Notes under the pieces: model-generated | Database searches by the model: none | Told to the model about the DNA's origin: nothing | What the model saw: the letters and a program-made list of their open reading frames with translations, nothing else | Translations under genes and position numbers: made by a program | Shown: positions 19,608 to 27,283 of the stretch, one piece after another | Layout: each line of letters opens with the position of its first letter | How positions within the stretch are numbered: the stretch's first letter is position 1 | From: Aerococcus urinaeequi | GTDB taxonomy: Bacteria > Bacillota > Bacilli > Lactobacillales > Aerococcaceae | DNA: 64,000 bases | Direction of reading: 5' to 3' | Assembly: GCF_001543205.1 (NCBI RefSeq) | Contig: NZ_CP014162.1 | Location: forward strand, 186,001 to 250,000

Positions 19608-19645
19608 TATTTTCTGTCTCTCCTTTAATTGTGAAAATAAAAAAA

Positions 19646-19872
19646 GCCCTATATACGTCAAAAAAACGTATATAGGACGAAATAATTTCGTGGTACCACC
19701 TATGATTTGTACTCTTCATACCGATAACGTTGGCGTAACGTGGTAACGGATCTTACTGTCGTCACCAACTTATAATCCAGCCTAATTCACACGGGGTTCA
19801 AATATACTCACACCAACCGTATACTCGCTTTATTGAACACACCTTGTTACTACCTCTGAAAAAAGTTCAAAT
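19646..19872 (-). promoter_or_regulatory. T-box leader of leuS
   Basis: The minus strand carries the T-box core AGGTGGTACCACG (19690-19702) and, just downstream, a terminator with arms CCTATATACG and CGTATATAGG (19648-19677) and a TTTTTTT run. Upstream sequence includes GGTTGGTGTGAG, a stem I-like element shared with the valS leader. I could not identify a Leu specifier codon with certainty, so tRNA-Leu specificity is assigned from the downstream gene. This leader fills the gap between leuS and aroE. Confidence 0.9.
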
Positions 19873-19936
19873 ATTGCCTTTATTCTAGCACTTTCACCCA
19901 GTAAAAGCAAACCCACTCAATCCAGATTTTCCGGGC

Positions 19937-20839
19937 TTATTTGGCTTTTCTAGCAGCTAACTGACCCTTAATGGTATCAAAGACTACTTGCACTGGCATT
20001 TCTTTATGGGCAAATAATTGGTAGTTTAATTTAGCTTGGTAAACTAACATATCTAAACCACCAATGACCACACAATTTCTTGCTTTTGCTTGTTGCATAA
20101 ACCGGGTTTCCATAGGTTCGTAAATCACGTCCATGACCACTGTCCCCTCTTGTAACCAGTTTTCGTCCGCCAAAATGGATTGGCCCTGGCTTGATCCCAT
20201 CCCTAGGCTCGTTGATTGAATCACGATTTCAGCATGCTTGACTGCTTGACCTACATGATCTTGGTCTGAAAGGTCAATCAGTTTTAAATTGATTTGTGGG
20301 TAATCCGCTCTTAAAGCATCGCACAACTTAATCAATAGGTCTTTTTCTTGGATATTTCGTGCCACCACAGAAATATCTGTCATGCCCTCGATTACGGCCT
20401 GGGCAATAATGATTCTAGACGTTGCGCCAGATCCGTAAACGACTAACCGCTTCCCAACTAGGTCCACGCCCCTATTTTTTACGGCAAGCCATAAGCCGGC
20501 ACCATCAGTATTGTAGCCTACCCATTGCCCCTTGTCGTCTCGGGTAATCATGTTAATAGCGTTGACATATTGACCAGCAGCATCTAAACGGTCTACCGTC
20601 TGCATAGCATTGAATTTCCCTGGCATGGTAATGTTAATCCCTTGAACGTCTAGGGCTTTCAAATGCTCGATCCGCTCAATTGTGTCATCTTCGCTCGTTT
20701 CAAAAGCGATGTAGACCATATTCAGGTCTTGAGCTTTAAAAGATGTATTGTAAATAATTGGTGAAAGTGAGTGGCTCAAGGGTTGGCCAATCACCGCTGC
20801 AAACTTCGTTGTCCCGTTAATATCTGTAATTGAGTCCAC
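19937..20839 (-). CDS. aroE: shikimate dehydrogenase
   Basis: AroE reduces 3-dehydroshikimate to shikimate with NADPH. The 300-residue protein shows the substrate-binding motif GQPLSHSLSPIIYN near residue 18-31, the catalytic Lys/Asp region NITMPGKFNAMQTVD near 69-83 (the usual TVPHK is TMPGK here), and the NADP-binding GSGATSRIIIAQAV near 146. The substitution of the typical VPxK by MPGK keeps the catalytic Lys. The GTG start at 20839 has GGAGG eight bases upstream and sits 3 bases after the aroB stop, so the genes are cotranscribed. It is the last gene of the aroF-aroB-aroE operon. Confidence 0.92.
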   Translation of the reverse strand: MDSITDINGTTKFAAVIGQPLSHSLSPIIYNTSFKAQDLNMVYIAFETSEDDTIERIEHLKALDVQGINITMPGKFNAMQTVDRLDAAGQYVNAINMITRDDKGQWVGYNTDGAGLWLAVKNRGVDLVGKRLVVYGSGATSRIIIAQAVIEGMTDISVVARNIQEKDLLIKLCDALRADYPQINLKLIDLSDQDHVGQAVKHAEIVIQSTSLGMGSSQGQSILADENWLQEGTVVMDVIYEPMETRFMQQAKARNCVVIGGLDMLVYQAKLNYQLFAHKEMPVQVVFDTIKGQLAARKAK

Positions 20840-20842
20840 GCT

Positions 20843-21982
20843 TTAAGCCTCCGCTTCTACGATTGTGATAGGTAATTTATCGGTTTTTAGGTCCGTGAAA
20901 ATGGTCTCTAACCAGCCGGCATATTGGTCAAAAGTAATGGTTTTAAGTTCACATTTACCGAATGATTCAGGGAAGATTTCCGTAATTTCCCCACCCCGAC
21001 GCTTCTTGTCGTTGGTCATGGCAGCAAGAATATCCTCAAAGGTATACTCTTTTGCCACATGCACTTGGTCTAATAGATGGTACTGGTTGAGTAAATTGTT
21101 AAAACGATCAGCCAAACTTAAGGCTGTCAGCCCTTCTTTTTCAGCCATTAATTGGGTCAAAATCATACCCGTTGCAACGCCTCGACCGTGGGAAACTTTG
21201 TAATGTGATACTTGTTCAATCGCGTGTCCAATAGTATGACCAAAGTTCAATAATTGACGCAAGCCTAAATCTAGTTCGTCTTCTAACACAACGCTTCGTT
21301 TAATCTCAACACAACGTTTAACAACAGCTGCCAAGTCTTCGCTCAAGGCATTTAAAGGTTGGTCGCGGGTCATTAAGTTGTTCAGTAAATCCCTGTCTAA
21401 AATCATGCCGTATTTAATTAATTCGGCACACCCATCTTCGAAAATACTTTGCGATAAAGTATGGAAGGTAGTTAAGTCACAAAGGACGCGTGCTGGCTGA
21501 TAAAAGGCGCCAACTAGGTTTTTACCCTGGGGTAAGTCGATGGCCGTTTTGCCGCCTACTGAAGAATCAATAGCTGAAAGTAAGGTCGTCGGAATTTGAA
21601 TGTAAGGAATGCCACGCAAGTAAGTCGCTGCTGTAAATCCAACTAAATCACCAATTACCCCACCTCCCAAGGCAATCAGGACGTCTGAACGTGAATAATT
21701 CAAAGTGGCCAACTCTTCTTGCAGGCGAATGTAGTTTGCAGATGATTTCTGGGCTTCTCCGGCCGGTAGGGTAATGGTGTTGACATCAGTCGTAATTGGG
21801 CTAATCGCCTCTTGTAAGGTCCCTAGGTAACCATATGAAGCGACGTTCTCGTCAGTCACGATCATGACCTTACGTTGCTGAACTAAATCTTCCAGATGGT
21901 GTCCGGCATTTTTAATCAAATCGTTGTCAATGATCACATCGTAGGGATTGGCAACTGCTACATTTACATTTTCCAATTTCAT
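20843..21982 (-). CDS. aroB: 3-dehydroquinate synthase
   Basis: AroB converts DAHP to 3-dehydroquinate using NAD and zinc. The 379-residue protein contains the NAD-binding and active-site block GGGVIGDLVGFTAATYLRG near residue 106-124, then IPTTLLSAIDSSVGGKTAID near 129, and the zinc site NFGHTIGHAIE near 247-257 with a further His in KVSHGRGVATG near 263. Length is normal. It lies 55 bases downstream of aroF and just before aroE; the three steps (1, 2 and 4 of the shikimate pathway) are encoded as one unit beneath the aro attenuator. Confidence 0.97.
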   Translation of the reverse strand: MKLENVNVAVANPYDVIIDNDLIKNAGHHLEDLVQQRKVMIVTDENVASYGYLGTLQEAISPITTDVNTITLPAGEAQKSSANYIRLQEELATLNYSRSDVLIALGGGVIGDLVGFTAATYLRGIPYIQIPTTLLSAIDSSVGGKTAIDLPQGKNLVGAFYQPARVLCDLTTFHTLSQSIFEDGCAELIKYGMILDRDLLNNLMTRDQPLNALSEDLAAVVKRCVEIKRSVVLEDELDLGLRQLLNFGHTIGHAIEQVSHYKVSHGRGVATGMILTQLMAEKEGLTALSLADRFNNLLNQYHLLDQVHVAKEYTFEDILAAMTNDKKRRGGEITEIFPESFGKCELKTITFDQYAGWLETIFTDLKTDKLPITIVEAEA

Positions 21983-22037
21983 TCCTCAATTCTTTAAAAT
22001 ACGTTTGTCGATAAGTTGTTTAACCGGTGTTAGTAGA

Positions 22038-22907
22038 TTAATTTAAATCCGCTAAGAATGTGTGTAATGCTTGCACTTTCTCAGTTAACGCCTTGTACTC
22101 ATCTAAGTATAACGATTGTCGGCCGTCTGACCAAGCCTCATCTGGATTTTGATGAATTTCAATGATCAAGCCGTCAGCGCCAGCAGCAACCGCAGCCATA
22201 GCCATTGATTCAACCCACTCTCGTTTCCCTACAGCATGACTCGGGTCAACCACAATTGGTAAGTGCGTTTTTGATCGTAAAACAGGAATTGCAGATAAAT
22301 CTAAAGTGTTTCGCGTACTTGTTTCGTAGGTACGAATACCACGTTCACATAAAATTACATTAGGATTACCATGGGCTAAAATGTATTCAGCAGACATTAA
22401 TAAGTCTTCGATTGAAGCTGCCATTCCGCGTTTTAACAAGACTGGTTTTGACGTTTGACCAATTGCTTTTAATAAGTCGAAGTTCTGCATGTTTCGAGCA
22501 CCCACTTGGTACATATCGATCCCATCGAATAAATGCACTTGATCAACAGCCATCACCTCTGTCACCACTGGTAAGTCGTATTTCTTACCAACAGCCTCTA
22601 ACATGTCTAAACCTTCTTGCCCTAAACCTTGGAATGAGTATGGAGAAGTACGTGGTTTGAACGCCCCACCGCGTAACATATTGGCACCTGAATCTTTTAC
22701 CGCTGCAGCTACTTCGTCTAATTTATCTAAACCTTCGATTGAACAAGGACCACCGATCATGGCAAAATGACCGTCACCAATTTGGATATTGCCTACTTGT
22801 ACAACTGATGGCGCCGACTTGTATGATAAGCTCGCTCGTTTGTATGGCTCTTTAATATTGGCTAAAATCGTTTCTTCGGTTTCTGCAGTCATTACTTGTG
22901 TATTCAT
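22038..22907 (-). CDS. aroF: 3-deoxy-7-phosphoheptulonate (DAHP) synthase, type I-beta
   Basis: First enzyme of aromatic amino acid synthesis, condensing phosphoenolpyruvate and erythrose 4-phosphate. The 289-residue protein shows FAMIGGPCSIEG near residue 48 (metal-binding Cys), LRGGAFKPRTSPYSFQGLG near 78, QVGARNMQNF near 134, VLLKRGMAAS near 155, and DPSHAVGKREWV near 221. It belongs to the short I-beta class. No ACT or chorismate mutase domain is fused, so an obvious allosteric module for Phe/Tyr is not visible; control at the RNA level by the upstream leader would compensate. The ATG at 22907 follows AAAGGAG by nine bases; an in-frame ATG 33 bases earlier has no such site. Confidence 0.96.
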   Translation of the reverse strand: MNTQVMTAETEETILANIKEPYKRASLSYKSAPSVVQVGNIQIGDGHFAMIGGPCSIEGLDKLDEVAAAVKDSGANMLRGGAFKPRTSPYSFQGLGQEGLDMLEAVGKKYDLPVVTEVMAVDQVHLFDGIDMYQVGARNMQNFDLLKAIGQTSKPVLLKRGMAASIEDLLMSAEYILAHGNPNVILCERGIRTYETSTRNTLDLSAIPVLRSKTHLPIVVDPSHAVGKREWVESMAMAAVAAGADGLIIEIHQNPDEAWSDGRQSLYLDEYKALTEKVQALHTFLADLN

Positions 22908-22972
22908 TTTATTTTCTCCTTTTTTAAAACGCAGTATCAATAGTCATTTTCCAAGGTGGGAATTTAAGCAAG

Positions 22973-23028
22973 AAAAAAGCCCTTTACAACAAAACCACCC
23001 TTGAGTGATTTTTGTTGTAAAGGACTTT
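22973..23028 (-). terminator. attenuator terminator (segments 3:4) of the aroF-aroB-aroE leader
   Basis: On the minus strand CCTTTACAACAAAA (segment 3, 23010-23023) pairs perfectly with TTTTGTTGTAAAGG (segment 4, 22981-22994). After one mismatched pair the stem extends by AAAG/CTTT, and a TTTTTT run follows. It ends 65 bases before aroF and 30 bases after the leader peptide stop codon, the position expected of a regulated terminator. Confidence 0.93.
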
Positions 23029-23035
23029 CTTGTGT

Positions 23036-23055
23036 AACTAGCGCCTATGCTAGTT
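23036..23055 (-). other. small hairpin after leader stop codon
   Basis: AACTAGC and GCTAGTT pair (7 bp) around a 6-nt loop, directly after the leader peptide stop and before segment 3. There is no T-run, so it is not a terminator. It may be a polymerase pause signal or a spacer. Confidence 0.55.
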
Positions 23056-23057
23056 GT

Positions 23058-23174
23058 TTAAGAACTAAAGCCATATCCTTTTTTAAGTACAACAAAATCA
23101 CCTTTACCAAAACCGTAAAAGTAAAAGTAAAAGTTGAAAAAGTTATAGAATGTTGTACTTAGTAATGATTTCAT
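23058..23174 (-). CDS. aromatic leader peptide of the aro attenuator (38 aa)
   Basis: A 38-codon open frame between a strong promoter and the aroF terminator. It begins at ATG 23172-23174 with AGGAGG nine bases upstream, one of the best Shine-Dalgarno sequences in the window. It has nine Phe and five Tyr; residues 9-22 read FYNFFNFYFYFYGF, 11 of 14 aromatic, with no Trp. A longer in-frame start at 23240 lies upstream of the promoter -10 and cannot be translated from this transcript. The peptide itself probably has no function; its translation speed would report charged tRNA-Phe and tRNA-Tyr. The coding sequence also contains attenuator segments 1 (codons 5-8) and 2 (codons 26-31). Confidence 0.9.
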   Translation of the reverse strand: MKSLLSTTFYNFFNFYFYFYGFGKGDFVVLKKGYGFSS

Positions 23175-23208
23175 GGCTGTAGTCCTCCTCTCGCTATTTG
23201 ATAATGCA

Positions 23209-23237
23209 ACTTTAGCAATTTTTTTTAATCTTGTCAA
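23209..23237 (-). promoter_or_regulatory. sigma-A promoter of the aro leader
   Basis: TTGACA (-35, 23232-23237), a 17-base spacer, then TAAAGT (-10, 23209-23214) on the minus strand. The predicted start of transcription near 23202 is about 28 bases upstream of the leader peptide ATG. The -35 is a perfect consensus. Confidence 0.85.
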
Positions 23238-23272
23238 CAAAATTCTAATTCGATTCTAATTTTATCCAAAAA

Positions 23273-23314
23273 ACACCCCAGCTTGTAAAGGGGGAGCTAA
23301 ACAAGCTGAGGTGT
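23273..23314 (-). terminator. rho-independent terminator of the LysM glucosaminidase gene
   Basis: On the minus strand ACACCTCAGCTTGT pairs with ACAAGCTGGGGTGT (one G.T pair), followed by TTTTTT. It insulates the aro promoter just downstream. Confidence 0.92.
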
Positions 23315-23329
23315 CATAATTTGATCAAA

Positions 23330-25732
23330 TTAGTTTAGTTTTAAGACTTGTCCAATGTACAAGTTGTAGTTTGATAAACCGTTCAATGTCATTAACTCAT
23401 CTAAGCTTAAACCGTTGTTTTTAGCGATACGGTATAAAGTTTCGCCAGATTTAACTGTATGTGTCTTCGTGCTAGAAGTAGCTGAAGAAGATGCAGTTGA
23501 TGTAGATGAACTTGTTGACGCACTTGAAGACGCTTGACTAGATGAAGCTTGGCTAGATCCACCAGTTGTAAATACTTTACCTGGGTGAATTAAGTCAGAA
23601 CCACCGTTTAAGGCACGGGCTTCCGCTAATGAAATACCTAAGGCACGCGCTACTGTGTAAATACCGTCACCAGATTTAACTGTGTAAGAGTTACCTGATG
23701 TTGACGCAGATGATTGGCTAGTTGAAGCACTTGAAGTTGACGTAGCTGAACTTGAAGTCGCTTGACTAGATGAAGCTTGACTAGATGAACCTGCAGTAAA
23801 TACTTTACCTGGGTGAATTAAGTCAGAACCGCCGTTTAAGGCACGGGCTTCCGCTAATGAAATACCTAAGGCACGCGCTACAGTGTAAATACCGTCACCA
23901 GATTTAACTGTGTATGATTTACCTGATGTTGACGCAGATGATTGGCTAGTTGAAGCACTTGAAGTTGACGTAGCTGAACTTGAAGTCGCTTGACTAGATG
24001 AAGCTTGACTAGATGAACCTGCAGTAAATACTTTACCTGGATGAATCAAGTCAGAACCGCCATTTAATGAGCGTGCTTCTGATACTGAAATACCTAAGGC
24101 TTTCGCTACACTGTATAAGCCATCTCCAGATTTAACTGTGTATGACTTACCTGATGTTGAAGCAGATGAACTAGCGTTAGCACTTGAGCTTGATGAAGAA
24201 GACGAACTTGATGTAGAAGTTGTCGACTGACCAGCTTTAAATACTTTACCTGGATGAATCAAGTCAGAACCACCATTTAAGGCACGCGCTTCTGATACTG
24301 AAATACCTAAGGCTTTCGCTACACTGTATAAGCCATCACCAGATTTAACTGTGTATGATTTACCAGTTGATGTAGACGCTGAAGATGAACCAGTATTAGC
24401 ACTTGAGCTTGATGAAGAAGACGAACTTGATGTAGAAGTTGTCGACTGACCAGCTTTAAATACTTTACCTGGATGAATCAAGTCAGAACCACCATTTAAG
24501 GCACGCGCTTCTGATACTGAAATACCTAAGGCTTTTGCTACGCTGTATAAACCATCACCCGATTTAACTGTGTAGGATTCACCTGATGTTGAAGCAGATG
24601 AACCTGTTTTAGTTGTTTCTTCTGCTACTTCTTCAGATGCAGATGTAGCTGCTTTAAATACTTGGCCTGGGTGGATCAAATCAGAACCGCCATTTAATGA
24701 ACGTGCTTCTGATACTGAAATACCTAAGGCTTTTGCTACGCTGTATAAACCATCACCCGATTTAACTGTGTATGATTTACCTGATGTTGTCGCAGATGAA
24801 CCAGTGTTAGTAGCTGTTTCTGTGCTTGCTGAACTAGACGATGAAGATGCGCTAGATGAAGCTACAGATAAGACTTGGCCTGGGTGAATTAAGTTAGAAG
24901 TTAAGCCATTTTGCGCCTTAACCTCTGCAACAGTTACACCTAAAGCGCGTGCTACAGTGTATAAACCATCACCAGCTTTAACTGTATAAGATTTCCCACC
25001 ATTTGTAGATGATGTTGTCCCTTGTGCTGATAAGTTTGTAGTTGCACCTGAAACTGATGCAGATGTACCTGAAGTTGAACCAGCAGGTGTATCATAATGT
25101 GTTAAACCATGTGTCGTAATTAAGTTGTTTAATTTCCCACCATAGCGTGTATCAGTTGCGTAAGTACCAGTTAAGGCAGCAGTCGCATCTTTGTATGAAC
25201 TTGTATTTGATTTCCAAGTACCTGAATAAAATTCAGAATCCCAAGAAACACCATTAACCATTTTATTCGCGTAGTCAGTTAATGACTCTTTGTATGATGG
25301 GTAATCACGGAATGAATCTCTGATTTGGTAATAGTTACCAGAACCATCATCTTCAAGTGTGTAGAAAGTTACACCCTCACCGTTGTATGTCCCTTTAATC
25401 CCGAATAAGTTGTAGTATGGTGCTGCCGATAGACCTGATACACCCCAGTTAGACTCTAAAATCGCTTGAGCAATCATTACTGATGCATATAGGTCGTTAT
25501 CATTTGCTAGCTTATAAGCATCTGGAATAATGCTATCTAAGAAAGCATTATTGGTTGATGCAAAAGTAACTGTCGTCCCTTCGCTCGCTTCTACTGTTGG
25601 AATATCGATATTTGCACTTAAACTTGATACAGCAAAAGCAGAACCTAAAACGATAGCCCCTAAAGTTGCTGATTTTTTGGAAATTGACGCAATTGATTTG
25701 CGCGACACTGCTTTATTTTCCTCAATAACCAA
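23330..25732 (-). CDS. secreted glucosaminidase-type autolysin with eight LysM repeats
   Basis: An 800-residue cell-wall hydrolase. A signal-like segment (AIVLGSAFAVSSLS, residues about 31-44) precedes the N-terminal Glyco_hydro_73 domain (about residues 58-218), which contains the catalytic Glu region AQAILESNWGVSGLS near 87 and YNLFGIKG near 107. GH73 enzymes cleave MurNAc-GlcNAc bonds and separate daughter cells. Eight LysM peptidoglycan-binding modules follow, linked by Ser/Thr/Ala-rich spacers; the last (THTVKSGETLYRIAKNNG) is divergent and ends the protein. TTG start with GGGGGAG upstream. Several modules and linkers are nearly identical at DNA level, so copy number may vary. Similar to enterococcal/lactococcal AtlA/AcmA-type autolysins. 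Confidence 0.93.
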   Translation of the reverse strand: MVIEENKAVSRKSIASISKKSATLGAIVLGSAFAVSSLSANIDIPTVEASEGTTVTFASTNNAFLDSIIPDAYKLANDNDLYASVMIAQAILESNWGVSGLSAAPYYNLFGIKGTYNGEGVTFYTLEDDGSGNYYQIRDSFRDYPSYKESLTDYANKMVNGVSWDSEFYSGTWKSNTSSYKDATAALTGTYATDTRYGGKLNNLITTHGLTHYDTPAGSTSGTSASVSGATTNLSAQGTTSSTNGGKSYTVKAGDGLYTVARALGVTVAEVKAQNGLTSNLIHPGQVLSVASSSASSSSSSASTETATNTGSSATTSGKSYTVKSGDGLYSVAKALGISVSEARSLNGGSDLIHPGQVFKAATSASEEVAEETTKTGSSASTSGESYTVKSGDGLYSVAKALGISVSEARALNGGSDLIHPGKVFKAGQSTTSTSSSSSSSSSSANTGSSSASTSTGKSYTVKSGDGLYSVAKALGISVSEARALNGGSDLIHPGKVFKAGQSTTSTSSSSSSSSSSANASSSASTSGKSYTVKSGDGLYSVAKALGISVSEARSLNGGSDLIHPGKVFTAGSSSQASSSQATSSSATSTSSASTSQSSASTSGKSYTVKSGDGIYTVARALGISLAEARALNGGSDLIHPGKVFTAGSSSQASSSQATSSSATSTSSASTSQSSASTSGNSYTVKSGDGIYTVARALGISLAEARALNGGSDLIHPGKVFTTGGSSQASSSQASSSASTSSSTSTASSSATSSTKTHTVKSGETLYRIAKNNGLSLDELMTLNGLSNYNLYIGQVLKLN
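23573..24030 (-). repeat. tandem 228-bp repeats within the LysM autolysin gene
   Basis: Two consecutive linker-plus-LysM units repeat with a 228-base period (for example the GCAGATGATTGG string at 23706 and 23934) and are almost identical. Confidence 0.85.
24180..24600 (-). repeat. tandem 219-bp repeats within the LysM autolysin gene
   Basis: A second repeat class with a different Ser-rich linker recurs with a 219-base period (the GCACTTGAGCTTGATG string at 24180 and 24399). Two linker subtypes suggest two separate duplication events. Confidence 0.8.
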
Positions 25733-25926
25733 TTATACTCCCCCTTGTAATTTTTTAATTGTCAAAAAAACTAAACTTTCACAACCTAAATTCTATCTAA
25801 AATAATTTTATTAAGAAAGACTTAATTTGTGTTGATGTTATTATTTAATATTTGTAATATTAGTGTAATATTGTTTTCTGAAAACCCACAGTAGATTAAG
25901 CTATTAATATAGAAAGAAGGAATGGT

Positions 25927-26493
25927 ATGTTTCAAAATATTGTCACTGTGACGCATCAAATAATGAAAAAAAAAATTCACAATGGTGACCATGTATTAGA
26001 CGCGACGGTAGGTAAAGGTAATGATACCCTGTTGCTTTCACAACTAGTTGGCCCTGAAGGTATCGTCTACGGCTTAGACATACAAGCACAGGCGATTGCA
26101 TTCGCTGAAAAACGCCTTTCTGAAGAGGCAAAATTTAAAAATACAAAGTTGTTTGTAAAAGACCATAGCGAATTAGACCAAGTCATTCCGGCCGATGAGA
26201 AATTGCAATTAGCCATCTTCAACCTCGGTTATTTGCCTAGTGGAGATAAAGAGATCATCACCCAATCAGAGACTACTATCAAAGCCATTCAAACGGTCCT
26301 TGAACGCTTAGATAAGATGGGGGTGTTACTGATTGCTTCATACGTTGGTCATCCGGGTGGTATGGAAGAATTTGAAGCGGTTCAATCTTATCTCGAAAAA
26401 TGCGACCAAAAAAGTTATAATGTAGCTATGTTCAATTTTTTGAACCAAAAAAACCTACCTCCACGATTATTTATCGTTGAAAGGAGACAATAA
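25927..26493 (+). CDS. mnmM: tRNA mnm5s2U methyltransferase MnmM (YtqB family)
   Basis: A 188-residue class I AdoMet methyltransferase of the family formerly called YtqB/rRNA_methylase. Motif I is DATVGKGNDTLLLSQLVG (residues about 26-43), followed by the acidic-strand YGLDIQ near 48 and the catalytic-site region IFNLGYLPSGDKEIIT near 97-112, then NQKNLPPRLFIVERR at the end. MnmM proteins were recently shown to finish the 5-methylaminomethyl-2-thiouridine wobble modification in Gram-positives lacking MnmC. It begins a plus-strand pair with the following membrane protein, with ATG directly after the stop. Confidence 0.9.
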   Translation: MFQNIVTVTHQIMKKKIHNGDHVLDATVGKGNDTLLLSQLVGPEGIVYGLDIQAQAIAFAEKRLSEEAKFKNTKLFVKDHSELDQVIPADEKLQLAIFNLGYLPSGDKEIITQSETTIKAIQTVLERLDKMGVLLIASYVGHPGGMEEFEAVQSYLEKCDQKSYNVAMFNFLNQKNLPPRLFIVERRQ

Positions 26494-27222
26494 ATGGCAG
26501 CAATCAAATCCATGGCCGGTAGCAAAAACCGCCAAATTCTTGTTCCAGCAATTTTCCATGTCCTACTCGTATGTCTCATGGCAATCCCCGCCTTCATGAC
26601 ATTACAAGCAGTCAACACGTTTAACTGGACAAATTTTCTATTATTAATATTCTGGCAATTTTTACTTACACAGGTCTACTTATTATTTTCTAAGCAAAAA
26701 GGACTCACACTCATTAAGAATATGATCATCTTAGGTGTGGTCGAAGTTGCCCTAATCGCCATTTTAATTTTTAGTCCCGTAACTATTTTGGCAAAAGGGT
26801 TACTCTTCCTACAATGGTTATTGATTCATTTAGTGATTGGTACGCATAACTTACTGCCAGTATTGCCCCCATTATTTATCGCAATGGAAATGGTCATCAT
26901 GCAAAACATCGTAGAAATGGCCAACGCGCAAGTCTTATTAACCGGTTTAGGCCTTATCAAATTCCTATTCTACCTAGCAGTATTCTCCTGGTTATCTAGC
27001 TTATTCATGGATTACCGTTCTGAAGGCGTAGAAATCGCTGGTAAAAAATCAAATTCAGCAAGAATGATGAAATTACTGGCTAGCTTTGCGATTGTCGTCT
27101 TGATCATCGCTATCGCTGCAAGCTTCATTATTCCAGAATCATTAAATGGTCAAACAATCGCTTTATTCATCATTTCATTAGTGATTATGATTTACAGTTT
27201 ATTCCTTAAAAAGAGACAATAA
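26494..27222 (+). CDS. multi-pass membrane protein of unknown function
   Basis: A 242-residue, strongly hydrophobic protein with about seven predicted transmembrane helices (around residues 16-40, 46-66, 74-95, 99-120, 122-140, 148-170, 196-215 and 220-238; two may form one). There is a basic N-terminus (IKSMAGSKNRQ) and a basic C-terminal tail KKRQ. The start codon immediately follows the mnmM stop, so the genes are translationally coupled. I recognise no conserved domain. It is probably restricted to close relatives; function unknown. Confidence 0.8.
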   Translation: MAAIKSMAGSKNRQILVPAIFHVLLVCLMAIPAFMTLQAVNTFNWTNFLLLIFWQFLLTQVYLLFSKQKGLTLIKNMIILGVVEVALIAILIFSPVTILAKGLLFLQWLLIHLVIGTHNLLPVLPPLFIAMEMVIMQNIVEMANAQVLLTGLGLIKFLFYLAVFSWLSSLFMDYRSEGVEIAGKKSNSARMMKLLASFAIVVLIIAIAASFIIPESLNGQTIALFIISLVIMIYSLFLKKRQ

Positions 27223-27231
27223 TAATAATAG

Positions 27232-27283
27232 ACAAAGCCCGCTTTAAATGGTTGTAAGCACCAGATCAAAGCGGGTTTTGTTA
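27232..27283 (+). terminator. rho-independent terminator of the mnmM operon
   Basis: ACAAAGCCCGCTTT pairs with AAAGCGGGTTTTGT, with a T-rich end, 10 bases past the membrane protein stop. Confidence 0.85.

Larger units (their letters stand above)
22973..23202 (-). promoter_or_regulatory. ribosome-mediated transcription attenuator controlling aroF-aroB-aroE
   Basis: The transcribed leader contains four segments. Segment 1 TAAGTACAACA (23151-23161, leader codons 5-8) is the exact complement of segment 2 TGTTGTACTTA (23084-23094, codons 27-31). Segment 2 (as TTTTGTTGTA, 23088-23097) is also the exact complement of TACAACAAAA in segment 3, with a further AAGGA/TCCTT helix after a short bulge. Segment 3 pairs with segment 4 as the terminator. 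Ribosome stalling in the Phe/Tyr codons between segments 1 and 2 would mask segment 1, let 2 pair with 3 and allow readthrough. Free translation or no translation would allow 1:2 and 3:4, hence termination. Pairings are read directly; the regulatory behaviour is inferred from the trp/phe attenuators. Confidence 0.85.

Noticed and set aside
19680-19872. Leu specifier codon in the leuS T-box
   Set aside because: No CTN codon sits at the expected position; TGAATTAGG fits poorly, so I did not assign it.
23175-23240. 22-codon extension of the aromatic leader peptide to an upstream ATG
   Set aside because: It starts upstream of the -10 box, so the mapped promoter could not transcribe it; the ATG at 23174 has AGGAGG.
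23573-24600. CRISPR-like spaced repeats
   Set aside because: Regular repeats are in frame within the LysM autolysin gene and encode modules; repeat length and lack of spacer variability do not fit CRISPR.
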